The notes under the pieces: generated by a model
The model's database searches: none
Told to the model about the DNA's origin: nothing
The model's input: only the letters and a program-made list of their open reading frames with translations
Shown here: piece by piece, positions 32,975 through 41,096 of the stretch
How positions within the stretch are numbered: the first letter of the stretch is position 1
Layout: every line of letters begins with the position of its first letter
Made by a program: the position numbers and the translations under genes
Source of the DNA: DAOUJW01 sp034422115
Lineage (GTDB): Bacteria > Chloroflexota > Dehalococcoidia > Lucifugimonadales > UBA2985
Direction of reading: 5' to 3'
Length of the DNA stretch: 64,000 bases
Assembly (NCBI GenBank): GCA_034422115.1
Contig: DAOUJW010000017.1
Coordinates: 124,001-188,000 of the forward strand

Positions 32975-33814
32975 ATGATGAGATTGGAAGTCCTGGGTAG
33001 CTGGGCGGGAAGTCCGGGAGCCGGAGGCGCGTGCTCAGGCTATCTGCTGGCGGATGGCGACACAAAGATACTCTTCGACTGCGGCCCGGGTGTTGTGCCG
33101 GTGCTCCAGGAGCACGTTGAACCCGACGACGTGTCCGCGGTCTTCATCAGCCACATGCACGCCGACCACAGCCTGGACCTCCTGACCTACGCCTACAGAC
33201 TCATTCGATTCACCTGGAGGGGCCTGGACCTGGGCGAGGTTGAGAGAATACCTCTCTACCTGCCGCCCGGAGGCCTCAACGTACTTGACCACCTCCTGGC
33301 AGCCTACGGACGGCCGGGCAGTGGCAAGCTGGACAACCCCTTCACCAGGGCCTTTGACCCCAGGGAGCTTGAGCCTGAGGAGGAGGTCTGGATTGGGGAT
33401 ACCAGGGTAGTGGCCCATCCCGTTCAGCACCCGGTCCCCTCATACGGCTACAGGGCGGAGTCGCCGGTTGCAACATTCGGCTACTCCGGGGATACGGCCC
33501 TGTGTATGGGGCTGGGGAGAATTGCGATGGGAGTGGACATGCTCCTTTGCGATGCATCGGCGACTCAGAGCAGCGATCCGGTTCTGGTCGAGAAGGGCGG
33601 CCATCTGAGCGGCCGGCAGGCCGGCGCCCTGGCCGAGGAGATGGGCGTCAAGCAGCTTGTGCTGACACACCTGAGCCGCCAGGACCCTGAGTGGCTGGTC
33701 GCCCTGCTGGACGAGGCCAAGAGCGAGTTCAGGGGGCACGTGGAGATTGCCACCACCGGAATGGTAATACCGGTAGCCGAGCAGTTTGCGCGGATGGCGT
33801 ATGTAAAAGGTTAG
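32975..33814 (+). CDS. MBL-fold metallohydrolase, probable Pho-regulon member
   Basis: 279 residues of the metallo-beta-lactamase fold: SHMHADHSLD (HxHxDH dinuclear metal site) near residue 58, HPVQHPVPSYGYRAE, GYSGDTA and a late HL.GRQAGALAEEMGVKQLVLTHL. The layout resembles RNase Z-like or phosphodiesterase-type hydrolases. AAAGGAGG precedes two consecutive ATGs (32975, 32978). Expression from a Pho-box promoter suggests a role in obtaining phosphate from phosphodiesters, which is inference; no signal peptide is present, so it acts inside the cell. Confidence 0.88.
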   Translation: MMRLEVLGSWAGSPGAGGACSGYLLADGDTKILFDCGPGVVPVLQEHVEPDDVSAVFISHMHADHSLDLLTYAYRLIRFTWRGLDLGEVERIPLYLPPGGLNVLDHLLAAYGRPGSGKLDNPFTRAFDPRELEPEEEVWIGDTRVVAHPVQHPVPSYGYRAESPVATFGYSGDTALCMGLGRIAMGVDMLLCDASATQSSDPVLVEKGGHLSGRQAGALAEEMGVKQLVLTHLSRQDPEWLVALLDEAKSEFRGHVEIATTGMVIPVAEQFARMAYVKG

Positions 33815-34188
33815 ACAACCCAAAAGGCAGGGGGAACCGTTCGAGGGAGAGTACCCTGAGCCTTAACTCCTTTAGCGTGGGGTGAGAGTCTTGGACCATC
33901 GGGCTCTCGCCCCTCAGCTGTTTTGGGGGGCCGACCGTCATTTCGAACGGAGTGAGGAATCTAAAGCCACAGCCTGCAAAGGTGCGTCGTATTGAGCGAA
34001 GAACCTGGATTCCTCGCGAAGTTCATCCTGAGCGTAGCCGAATGGCTCGGAATGACATCTAAGGGGCTCCGCTTAATTCTGCGCAAAGCTCTTCGCAAGC
34101 GTTGGAGGAGAAATCAAGCGCCCAAACCAGGTTGCTCAGGCTACTCCGCGGAAGCCTACCAAAGCCTTAATCCGGCGTTCAGTCTTCC
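33815..34188. other. Intergenic stretch with one dispersed repeat
   Basis: No gene seen. A hairpin of GGGGTGAGAG (33879-33888) and CTCTCGCCCC (33904-33913) could end the MBL transcript, though the T-run is weak. 33936-34057 is a repeat unit with inverted ends (GTCATT...AATGAC) related to 62831-62938. Confidence 0.6.
33936..34057. repeat. Dispersed repeat with GTCATT/AATGAC ends, copy 1
   Basis: Shares TCATT.CGAACGGAG, GAATCTAAAGCC and GGATTC.TCGC with 62831-62938 and has short inverted ends. No coding capacity. Confidence 0.65.
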
Positions 34189-34242
34189 TTAACCCATCTT
34201 TAATCGGGCGATAACAGCCCGTTAACGCGCGGGTGCTACCTT
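34189..34242 (+). promoter_or_regulatory. Pho-box promoter 2 (small zinc-ribbon protein)
   Basis: TTAACC 34189, TTAATC 34200, ATAACA 34211, TTAACG 34222 at exact 11-base pitch, then -10 TACCTT (34237-34242) again 15 bases after the last box start, with TGC before it. Confidence 0.85.
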
Positions 34243-34294
34243 GTAGCCATAACCTGATAAACAACGGAGCAACAAGAGGAAAGGAGGGATGCTA

Positions 34295-34588
34295 ATGCAG
34301 GATATGGCCACGATGGTCGTGGAAAAGGAGATTCAGCGCGGGGCAGTGAGCATACCGCTGAGGAGGCGGATTCTCGGGGTTGTGGCTCACACGCTCGCAA
34401 TGCTTTCTCCCGGCCTGCCCAGGCCGAAGAGCTGCTCTTGCGGGTACCCCATGGATCTCAGAGGTGACCTTCTGACGGACGAGGACACCGAAATGATAGT
34501 GGAGGGGGTGCGCTTCTGGAACTGCTCCCGCTGCGGCGACAGCGTGAAGGAGCGCTACTGCTTCCCAACGTACCAGGAGACGCTGTAG
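34295..34588 (+). CDS. Small zinc-ribbon protein under Pho-box control
   Basis: 97 residues from ATG 34295, chosen because AGGAGG (34282-34287) is 7 bases upstream; the ATG at 34289 is too close to it. The N-terminal half is amphipathic and basic (SIPLRRRILGVVAHTLAMLSPG). The C-terminal half has CSCGYPMDLRGDLLT and NCSRCGDSVKERYC, a probable four-cysteine zinc ribbon. I do not recognise a family. Its own Pho-box promoter makes it a candidate phosphate-starvation factor, perhaps a small regulator or adaptor. Confidence 0.75.
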   Translation: MQDMATMVVEKEIQRGAVSIPLRRRILGVVAHTLAMLSPGLPRPKSCSCGYPMDLRGDLLTDEDTEMIVEGVRFWNCSRCGDSVKERYCFPTYQETL

Positions 34589-34594
34589 GGCGTC

Positions 34595-34648
34595 TTAATG
34601 GTACGTTAAAGAAGATTTAACAGTCCGTTAAAGTAAGACCCTTAAACT
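34595..34648 (+). promoter_or_regulatory. Pho-box promoter 3 (pstSCAB-phoU)
   Basis: TTAATG 34595, TTAAAG 34606, TTAACA 34617, TTAAAG 34628 at 11-base pitch, then -10 TAAACT (34643-34648), the same 15-base offset as in the other two arrays. Confidence 0.88.
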
Positions 34649-34680
34649 TAGACAATGCTGGAGGTTGTGAAAAAAGACAC

Positions 34681-35811
34681 ATGCGCCTTCTGAAAAAGGA
34701 AACAAGAAAGAAGTCTGGAGGCTTCCGGGTTGTGCCGGCGGCCTTAATTTTTATTGTGCTCACCCTGGGCCTGCTGGCCGTCGCCTGCGGTGAGGAAGAC
34801 CCAACCGTTGCGCCCACGGCTACTTCCGACACCATGGCGCCGGCGGCCACGGACGCCATGCCTCAGGCCACGGACGCCATGATGATGTACGAGGGGGAGA
34901 TAGCGGTATCGGGGTCCAGCACGGTATTCCCGATCAGCGAAGCGATGGCTGTTGAGTTCAAGACCGTGCAGCCTGACGTTCGCGTTAACGTGGCGTCGAC
35001 GGGCACAGGAGCCGGTGGCCGCGCGATGTGCGCCGGAGAGGCAGAGGTCTGGAACGCCTCTAGGCCGTCGAAGCAGTCTGAGCTGGACACGTGCGCGGAG
35101 GCCGGAATTGAGGTGATAGAGATACCGGTGGCCTTTGATGCGCTGTCCGTGGTGTTGAACCCCGGCAACGACTGGGTCGAGTGCCTGTCAGTGAAGGACC
35201 TTGAGACGATATTTGGCCCTGAGGCCCAAGGCGACGTGACCAACTGGAACCAGGTTGACCCGTCATACCCGGACTTGAACCTGCGGCTGTACGGCCCCAC
35301 GACGGCGTCCGGCACCTTTGACTACTTCACCGAGGCCATTATGGACGAGGGCGGAGCGCACCGCGGGGACATGGACCTGGCAACGGAGGAAGACCCGCTG
35401 ATAGCGCAGGGGGTGAACGGGGCGCGCGGCGGTGTGGGGTACTTTGGGCTGGCCTACTACGCCCAGTACCAGGAGTTGGTGAAGGGCGCTGCGATAGAGA
35501 ATCCTGCCACGGGCGAGTGCGTGGAGCCTTCGGCTGAGTCGGTTGAGGCGGGTTCGTACCTGCCCCTGGCAAGGCCGATATTCATCTACGTGCGTGCGGA
35601 CACTTTGGACGAGAGGCCGGAGGTGGAGGCGTTTGTGAAATTCTACCTGGATCAAGCGCCGAACCTGGTGACGGCAGTTGGATACGTGCCGCTGCCCGCC
35701 GATGTGTATGCGTGGGCCCTGGACAGGCTGGAGAGCCGGACAACCGGGTCGGTGTTCAAGGACGTGGCTGCGGGTACGCCCATTAACGAGGTGTTGGAGA
35801 GAACCCAATAG
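34681..35811 (+). CDS. pstS: Phosphate ABC transporter substrate-binding lipoprotein PstS
   Basis: 376 residues. Basic N-terminus, hydrophobic helix and lipobox LLAVAC give a lipoprotein anchored on the outer face of the membrane, followed by a Thr/Ala/Met-rich linker. Phosphate-binding landmarks: VSGSSTVFPISEAMA, VASTGTGAGGRAMCAGEAEVWNASRPSK and GTFDYFTEAI. GGAGG is 16 bases before ATG 34681, further than usual, and no better start is seen. First gene of the pst operon. Confidence 0.95.
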   Translation: MRLLKKETRKKSGGFRVVPAALIFIVLTLGLLAVACGEEDPTVAPTATSDTMAPAATDAMPQATDAMMMYEGEIAVSGSSTVFPISEAMAVEFKTVQPDVRVNVASTGTGAGGRAMCAGEAEVWNASRPSKQSELDTCAEAGIEVIEIPVAFDALSVVLNPGNDWVECLSVKDLETIFGPEAQGDVTNWNQVDPSYPDLNLRLYGPTTASGTFDYFTEAIMDEGGAHRGDMDLATEEDPLIAQGVNGARGGVGYFGLAYYAQYQELVKGAAIENPATGECVEPSAESVEAGSYLPLARPIFIYVRADTLDERPEVEAFVKFYLDQAPNLVTAVGYVPLPADVYAWALDRLESRTTGSVFKDVAAGTPINEVLERTQ

Positions 35812-36734
35812 TGGCGAATATTGTCGCCGGATCTTTGCGGGACAGGCGCCTTCGCAGGAAACTGCGGGAGGCGCCTATCCTCGCGTTTCTTTTCCTGTGC
35901 GCCTTCGTATCGGTGGTGACAACCCTTGGCATAGTGATCGTGCTGCTGGCGGAGGCGTTGCAGTTCTTCCGAGAGGTCTCCATAGTGGAGTTCCTCACAG
36001 GGACCGAGTGGACGCCGCTGTTCTCTATCAAGCAATTTGGAGTGCTGCCACTCCTTTCGGCGACGGCCCTCATTTCCTTCTTGGCGCTGGGCATAGCCTT
36101 CCCCGTCGGCCTGCTGACCGCCATATACCTGAGCGAATACGCCCCGGACAGCGTGCGGTCGACGGTGAAGCCGGTGCTTGAGGTGCTGGCCGGGATACCG
36201 ACGGTGGTCTACGGGTTCTTCGCCATATCCTTCATCAACCCGTCCATCATACGGCCCATCTTTGAGACGGAGACCATATTCACGGCCCTGGGTGCCGCAA
36301 TGGCCATGGGCGTGATGCTCATTCCCATGGTGGCGTCTCTGAGCGAGGACGCCATGCGCGCCGTGCCCTCCGCCCTGAGGGAGGGGGCGTACGCCGTGGG
36401 ATCCGACCGGCTTCAGGTGTCGGTCAGAGTGGTGGTCCCGGCGGCCCTGTCCGGGATCGTGGCGGCTGGCCTCTTGGCCCTGGCCAGAGCGGTAGGGGAG
36501 ACGATGATCGTCACCATCGCCGCCGGGGGCATATCGAACCTGTCGTGGAACCCCCTTGAGGCCATGCAGACCATGACGGCGTACATAATGGAAGTGGCCA
36601 TGGGCGACACGCCGAGGGGCACCGTTGAGTACGAGAGCATCTTTGCCGTGGGTCTGATGCTGTTCGTGTTCACGCTGTCGTTGAACATGCTGGCCCAGGT
36701 TGTGATAGCGAAGTTCAGGGAGATATACGATTGA
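35811..36734 (+). CDS. pstC: Phosphate ABC transporter permease PstC
   Basis: 307 residues with six predicted membrane helices and the permease EAA loop (EDAMRAVPSALREGAYAVGSDRLQ). GTG 35811 shares a base with the pstS stop codon. Confidence 0.95.
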   Translation: MANIVAGSLRDRRLRRKLREAPILAFLFLCAFVSVVTTLGIVIVLLAEALQFFREVSIVEFLTGTEWTPLFSIKQFGVLPLLSATALISFLALGIAFPVGLLTAIYLSEYAPDSVRSTVKPVLEVLAGIPTVVYGFFAISFINPSIIRPIFETETIFTALGAAMAMGVMLIPMVASLSEDAMRAVPSALREGAYAVGSDRLQVSVRVVVPAALSGIVAAGLLALARAVGETMIVTIAAGGISNLSWNPLEAMQTMTAYIMEVAMGDTPRGTVEYESIFAVGLMLFVFTLSLNMLAQVVIAKFREIYD

Positions 36735-37621
36735 TTCCCACAGCCACTTATGACAGGCCCGTTCAGAGAAACCAGGCAATTCGCAAGGCGCGGGGGATTG
36801 GCTTTATTTTCCTGGCTATGCTGGCTACGTCGCTGGGCGTGGTTGTCCTGGCGGTGCTGCTGATAACCGTGGTCAGGGACGGCATTGGGGCGCTCAGCTT
36901 CGACTTCGTCAACAGCTTCCCGCACTACAAGGCGGCGGAGGCCGGGGCAAAGTCCGCCCTTGCGGGGACCCTCTGGGTGATGGCGATTACGGCGTTCTTT
37001 TCCATAATTGTGGGTGTAGGGGCGTCCATCTACCTGGAAGAATTTGCTTCGCGTAACTGGTTTACCAAGATAGTGGAGACGAACATCAACAACCTGGCCG
37101 GAGTTCCTTCGGTGGTGTATGGCCTGCTGGGGCTGGCGGTGTTCGTTTACGGCATGGGATTCGGCCCCACCATCATGGCTGGCGGTCTCACCCTGGCGCT
37201 ACTCATCCTCCCCATCATAGTGGTGGCGTCGAGGGAGGGCCTGCGGTCAGTGCCCCCTTCCATAAGAGAGGCGGCTATGGCCCTGGGCGCGACCAGGTGG
37301 CAGGCGGTGCGATTCCAGGTGCTGCCGGCGGCGCTGCCCACGATCTTGACCGGCTTTATCCTTGCGCTGGCCAGGGCCATCGGCGAGACGGCTCCCCTTA
37401 TCGCCATAGGAGCCTTTACGTCAGTCCTGTTCGTGCCAACCGATCCCTTTGACGCATTCACGGTGCTGCCGGTGCAGATTTACAGCTGGATCAGCAGGCC
37501 CCTGCCGGCCTTCCAGGAGAACGCGGCGGCCGGGATAATAGTGCTTCTTGCCGTCCTGCTGCTGATGAACGCAGTTGCCATAACGCTGAGAAACATTTAC
37601 TCTAGGAGGAGCAGATGGTAA
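36731..37621 (+). CDS. pstA: Phosphate ABC transporter permease PstA
   Basis: 296 residues, six membrane helices, NNLAGVPSVVYGLLGLAVFVY and the EAA loop REGLRSVPPSIREAAMALGATRWQ. The TTG start overlaps the pstC stop (TTGA at 36731), and its 3' end overlaps the pstB start. Confidence 0.95.
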   Translation: MIPTATYDRPVQRNQAIRKARGIGFIFLAMLATSLGVVVLAVLLITVVRDGIGALSFDFVNSFPHYKAAEAGAKSALAGTLWVMAITAFFSIIVGVGASIYLEEFASRNWFTKIVETNINNLAGVPSVVYGLLGLAVFVYGMGFGPTIMAGGLTLALLILPIIVVASREGLRSVPPSIREAAMALGATRWQAVRFQVLPAALPTILTGFILALARAIGETAPLIAIGAFTSVLFVPTDPFDAFTVLPVQIYSWISRPLPAFQENAAAGIIVLLAVLLLMNAVAITLRNIYSRRSRW

Positions 37622-38457
37622 CCAATAAATTAGTGAGTCCGCCGCATGTAAGCGCGGCGGAAGCAATTGTGGAGTTGCCAGTGGATGCGTCTTCAGAGCC
37701 GGTAATCGACGTCAAGGGTCTCAGGGCTTTCTACGGGAGCCACCTGGCGGTGAAGGATATTGACCTCTCACTGCGGCGCGGGCGCGTCACGGCCGTCATT
37801 GGTCCATCCGGGTGCGGCAAGAGCACTCTCGTCCGCTGCCTCAACCGGATGCACGAGATGATACCCGGGGGACACGTGCAGGGCCACGTCTTCTACCAGG
37901 GAGATGACATATACGACCCCAAGGTTGACCCGGTTGAGCTTCGCAGCCGAATCGGGATGGTCTTTCAGAAGCCAAACCCGTTCCCCAAGTCCATTTTCGA
38001 CAACGTGGCCTTTGGCCTGAAGGTGAACGGAATCAGCGACCACATTGCGGACAGGGTGGAGCGCTCCCTCAGGCGGGCGGCTCTCTGGGAAGAGGTGAAG
38101 GACAGGCTGAAGGAGAGTGCCCTTCAGCTCTCCGGCGGACAGCAGCAGCGACTTTGCATCGCCAGGGCCCTGGCCGTGGAGCCGGAGGTTATCCTGATGG
38201 ACGAGCCGTGCTCGGCGCTGGACCCCATGGCAACTCTGGCCGTGGAGGAGCTGATCCGGGAGCTGTCCCAAGAGGTCACCATCATCATAGTAACCCACAA
38301 CATGCAGCAGGCCGCCCGTGTCTCCCACGAGACTGCCTTCCTCATGACGGATGAAGACAGGTCGGGATATCTGGTAGAATATGGGCCAACCAACGAGATT
38401 TTCACGAACCCCAAGAACGAGCGCACAGAGGCGTACATAACGGGCCGATTCAGCTAG
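37615..38457 (+). CDS. pstB: Phosphate ABC transporter ATP-binding protein PstB
   Basis: 280 residues with Walker A GPSGCGKST, Q-loop VFQKPNPFPKS, signature LSGGQQQRL and Walker B VILMDEPCSALDP. It energises phosphate import through PstCA. AGGAGGAGCAG precedes ATG 37615; a 25-residue extension precedes the ATPase fold. Confidence 0.97.
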   Translation: MVTNKLVSPPHVSAAEAIVELPVDASSEPVIDVKGLRAFYGSHLAVKDIDLSLRRGRVTAVIGPSGCGKSTLVRCLNRMHEMIPGGHVQGHVFYQGDDIYDPKVDPVELRSRIGMVFQKPNPFPKSIFDNVAFGLKVNGISDHIADRVERSLRRAALWEEVKDRLKESALQLSGGQQQRLCIARALAVEPEVILMDEPCSALDPMATLAVEELIRELSQEVTIIIVTHNMQQAARVSHETAFLMTDEDRSGYLVEYGPTNEIFTNPKNERTEAYITGRFS

Positions 38458-38478
38458 CCGGCGGAAAAGGGGGGCGTC

Positions 38479-39156
38479 ATGCTCAGGGCGGACTTTGACA
38501 GGCATCTGCGGATGCTGCAGAGCGATCTCCTAATCCTGGGAAGCATGGTGGAGAAGGCCATTATGAAGTCGCTGGATGCCCTGAAGCGACGGGACCTTGA
38601 GGCGTCCCGCCAGGTCATCCTGGAGGACGACTTCATAGACGAGAAGCGCTTCCAGCTGGAGGAGCAGTGCGTGGAGCTCATTGCCACCCAGCAGCCAATG
38701 GCCAGCGACCTCAGGGCCATCATCACAATGCTCCACATCGCCGTTGAGCTGGAGCGCATGGGGGACTACGCCGAGGGCATAGCCAAGATCAGCCTGATGA
38801 TGGGCGACGATCCTCCCCTTAAGCCCCTGATTGACATACCCCGGATGTCTGAGATGGCAACAGACATGCTCCGCCGGAGTCTGGACGCCCTTGTGCACAA
38901 GGACACGGTTTCAGCAATGGCCGTCTGCCACGACGACGATGACGTGGACGCCCTGTACGACCAGGTGTACCGGGAGCTCATCTTCTTCATGATCCAGGAC
39001 CCCAAGACCATCCAGCGCGCCACCCACCTGCTGTGGGTTGCCCACGACATCGAGCGCGTTGCAGACCGGGCCACCAACATCGCCGAGAGGGTGATCTTCA
39101 TGGTCACCGGGAAGATGTTTGAGATCAACTCGCCAACCCGCGGTACTTCCACCTGA
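38479..39156 (+). CDS. phoU: Phosphate transport system regulator PhoU
   Basis: 225 residues of paired three-helix bundles with the acidic metal-binding repeats (ELERMGDYAEGIAKI and DIERVADRATNIAERV). PhoU links the Pst transporter to PhoR and represses the Pho response when phosphate is ample. Follows pstB by 21 bases. Confidence 0.95.
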   Translation: MLRADFDRHLRMLQSDLLILGSMVEKAIMKSLDALKRRDLEASRQVILEDDFIDEKRFQLEEQCVELIATQQPMASDLRAIITMLHIAVELERMGDYAEGIAKISLMMGDDPPLKPLIDIPRMSEMATDMLRRSLDALVHKDTVSAMAVCHDDDDVDALYDQVYRELIFFMIQDPKTIQRATHLLWVAHDIERVADRATNIAERVIFMVTGKMFEINSPTRGTST

Positions 39157-39272
39157 CGCGCCCCACACTTAAGGCTTAGAGTTGGGGATAGTCCTGCCCA
39201 TCGCTGCATTCCGGGCAGATCGCACGTCACGAGTATCCCGCGCGGTTTAGACAGGTCTGTCCTGGTGGTTGG

Positions 39273-39344
39273 AGCGGGTGATGGGGATCGAACCCACGAC
39301 AACTTGCTTGGGAAGCAAGAGCTCTACCACTGAGCTACACCCGC
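39273..39344 (-). tRNA. tRNA-Gly (CCC)
   Basis: Acceptor pair GCGGGTG/CACCCGC, D-arm TAGCTCAGTGGTAGAGC, anticodon stem CTTGC/GCAAG with loop TTCCCAA (anticodon CCC) and T-loop GGGTTCGATCCCC. CCA is not encoded. Confidence 0.97.
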
Positions 39345-39352
39345 CTGCCTGA

Positions 39353-39381
39353 ATTTTAAGGCTGCGGACTTTGGGTGTCAA
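39353..39381 (-). promoter_or_regulatory. Promoter of tRNA-Gly
   Basis: Minus strand TTGACA (39381-39376), 17-base spacer, TAAAAT (39358-39353), 8 bases before the mature 5' end. Confidence 0.85.
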
Positions 39382-39408
39382 ACGACTTTTTTCCTTAAGA
39401 TTTCAACT

Positions 39409-39437
39409 TTGACTCGTAATCTTCTCAGGTGTAGAGT
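39409..39437 (+). promoter_or_regulatory. Promoter of the 39485 membrane protein gene
   Basis: TTGACT (39409-39414), 17 bases, TAGAGT (39432-39437); TATAAG at 39437 overlaps the -10. It lies about 48 bases before the ATG. Confidence 0.55.
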
Positions 39438-39484
39438 ATAAGTGTGCCTCCGTACAGAAACTCGATAACGCAGGCGGCTGAGGT

Positions 39485-39922
39485 ATGTCAATCAGAGACC
39501 ACTTGAGGCAGGGCGAAGCAATAATCTCGGACCACAACCCGTTCTATGCCACCTCCTATCGGGTTATTCACTACGAGGAGAGGGACGGAAACGAAGAGCT
39601 CCAGGAGCTGCCCTACTCGCGGCTGACCTCCGTGGAGGTGGTCAAGCTGGCCCGCCACAGGGTGATGATTGCAGGGACGATGATGGTGATAGGCGGGGTC
39701 ATTATGGCGGTGACCCTGGTGTTTATCACGTCCTGGCTTACCATCATAGCCGGCATAGGCGTGGTAATCTACGGCGGCATAGGCCGCGAAGCCTACTACC
39801 AGTTCCACGCCGAGGGAATGGACAAGGAGGAGGAGGCGCGCTGGCGGCTGGCCTACTGGGGTAGCGGCAGCTTTGTCCGCACCGTGCAGACCGTGATAGG
39901 TGACGGCTCCAGGATCAACTAG
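39485..39922 (+). CDS. PH-domain-like membrane protein
   Basis: 145 residues. The N-terminus (RDHLRQGEAIISDHNPFYATSYRVIHYEERDGNEELQELPYSRLTSVEVVK) has the pattern of bacterial PH-domain proteins: a membrane-protein test of xR...LPY..ItsVe. Two closely spaced hydrophobic helices follow, then a cytoplasmic tail. Role unknown; such proteins often sit in cell-envelope complexes. Confidence 0.65.
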   Translation: MSIRDHLRQGEAIISDHNPFYATSYRVIHYEERDGNEELQELPYSRLTSVEVVKLARHRVMIAGTMMVIGGVIMAVTLVFITSWLTIIAGIGVVIYGGIGREAYYQFHAEGMDKEEEARWRLAYWGSGSFVRTVQTVIGDGSRIN

Positions 39923-39942
39923 GCGCGGCCGCGGCCCGAGAG

Positions 39943-40989
39943 CTAAGGCAGGACCTGAATCTCCGACTCGCCTCTTTCAGTGATCTCACCCACCACGCTA
40001 GCCTCCACAATCCCTCTCCGGGTCAGCTCCTGCATCAGCAGAGTCACCTTTTCCGGCGCGACGGCAATCAGCAGCCCGCCGGAGGTCTGGGCATCCGCCA
40101 GCAGCAGCTTGTCCTCCTGGGTGATTGAGGCGTCCCACGAAGTTACCAAGTCAACCGACTCAAGGTTGCGTTGCGTTCCGCCAGAAATGGCCCCCGCCTG
40201 GAGCAGCTCACGGGTCCCCTGGATGAGGGGCACTTGGGACAGGTGTATCCTGGCCGTCACTCCTGAGGCTTCGACCATGCCCTGCAGGTGGCCCAGCAGC
40301 CCGAAGCCGGTGACGTCGGTGCAGGCGTTCGCTCCAACCTCCATCATGGCCTCCGATGCGTTCTTGTTCAACTGTGCCATCAGGTGAACGGCCCGGGAGA
40401 GGGTGTCCGGGTCGGCTATGCCGTTCTTGCCTGCGGTCGTTATGACGCCCGAACCCAGGGGCTTGGTGAGCACCAGCGCGTCGCCGGGCCGCGCGCCCGC
40501 GTTGGTAACCTGACGCCCCGGCTCGACCATACCGGTCACCGCCATGCCGTACTTGGGTTCCTGGTCGTTCACAGTGTGGCCGCCCACAATCAGCACTCCG
40601 GCCTCCTTCGCTTTGTCGGCTCCTCCCCGCAGCACCTCTCCCAGGATGTCCACAGGCAGGTCCGTGGGGAAGCAGACCAGGTTGAGGGCAAGGACGGGCC
40701 TGCCGCCCATGGCGTATACGTCGCTGAAGGAGTTGGCCGCGGCAATGGCGCCGAAGTGCCAGGGGTCGTCCACAATGGGCGGGAAGAAGTCAACGGTGAG
40801 GACCAGGGCCGAATCCTCACCCAGCCGGTAGACGGCGGCGTCGTCTCCGGTGGCGGTCCCAACCAGAAGGTTGGGGTCCTCAAACGTGGGCAGCCGGCGC
40901 AGGACCTGCGCCAGGTCGGTTGGACTGAACTTGGAAGCTCAACCGGCGCAGTTGGCCAGGCTGGTCAGGCGTATCTGCTCACCCTGCAT
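39943..40989 (-). CDS. selD: Selenide, water dikinase, a selenoprotein (in-frame TGA = Sec17)
   Basis: Makes selenophosphate from selenide and ATP, the selenium donor for Sec-tRNA. From ATG 40989 the frame reads MQGEQIRLTSLANCAG, TGA (40941-40939), ASKFSPTDLAQVLRRLP and continues without a break to the stop: 348 residues, the normal SelD length. The TGA is codon 17, the position of the catalytic Cys17 of E. coli SelD (GAGCGCK). DPNLLVG.ATGDDAAVY, DFFPPIVDDPWHFG and GG..KAKEAGVLIVGGHTV are intact. Treating the TGA as a stop would leave only a fragment starting at an internal GTG (40773) without the ATP-binding N-terminus. A tRNA-Sec gene lies at 63083-63177. Confidence 0.93.
40903..40917 (-). 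promoter_or_regulatory. Candidate bacterial SECIS hairpin in selD
   Basis: 21 bases after the TGA, GACCTG-GCG-CAGGTC forms a perfect 6-base stem with a 3-base loop containing G, at a distance suitable for SelB recognition. Confidence 0.5.
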
Positions 40990-41096
40990 TCCCTCTTCCT
41001 TTCTCGTGGACGAATCTACTCCGCTCTGCTCCAATGGTAGCACATTCTAACGACCCTTTGGGCAGATGGGCCTTCGGAAACGACGGGGCTTGTCGC

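Noticed and set aside
40939..40941. TGA in selD read as a true stop or sequencing error
   Set aside because: Homology continues on both sides in the same frame, the position equals catalytic Cys17, and selC is present.
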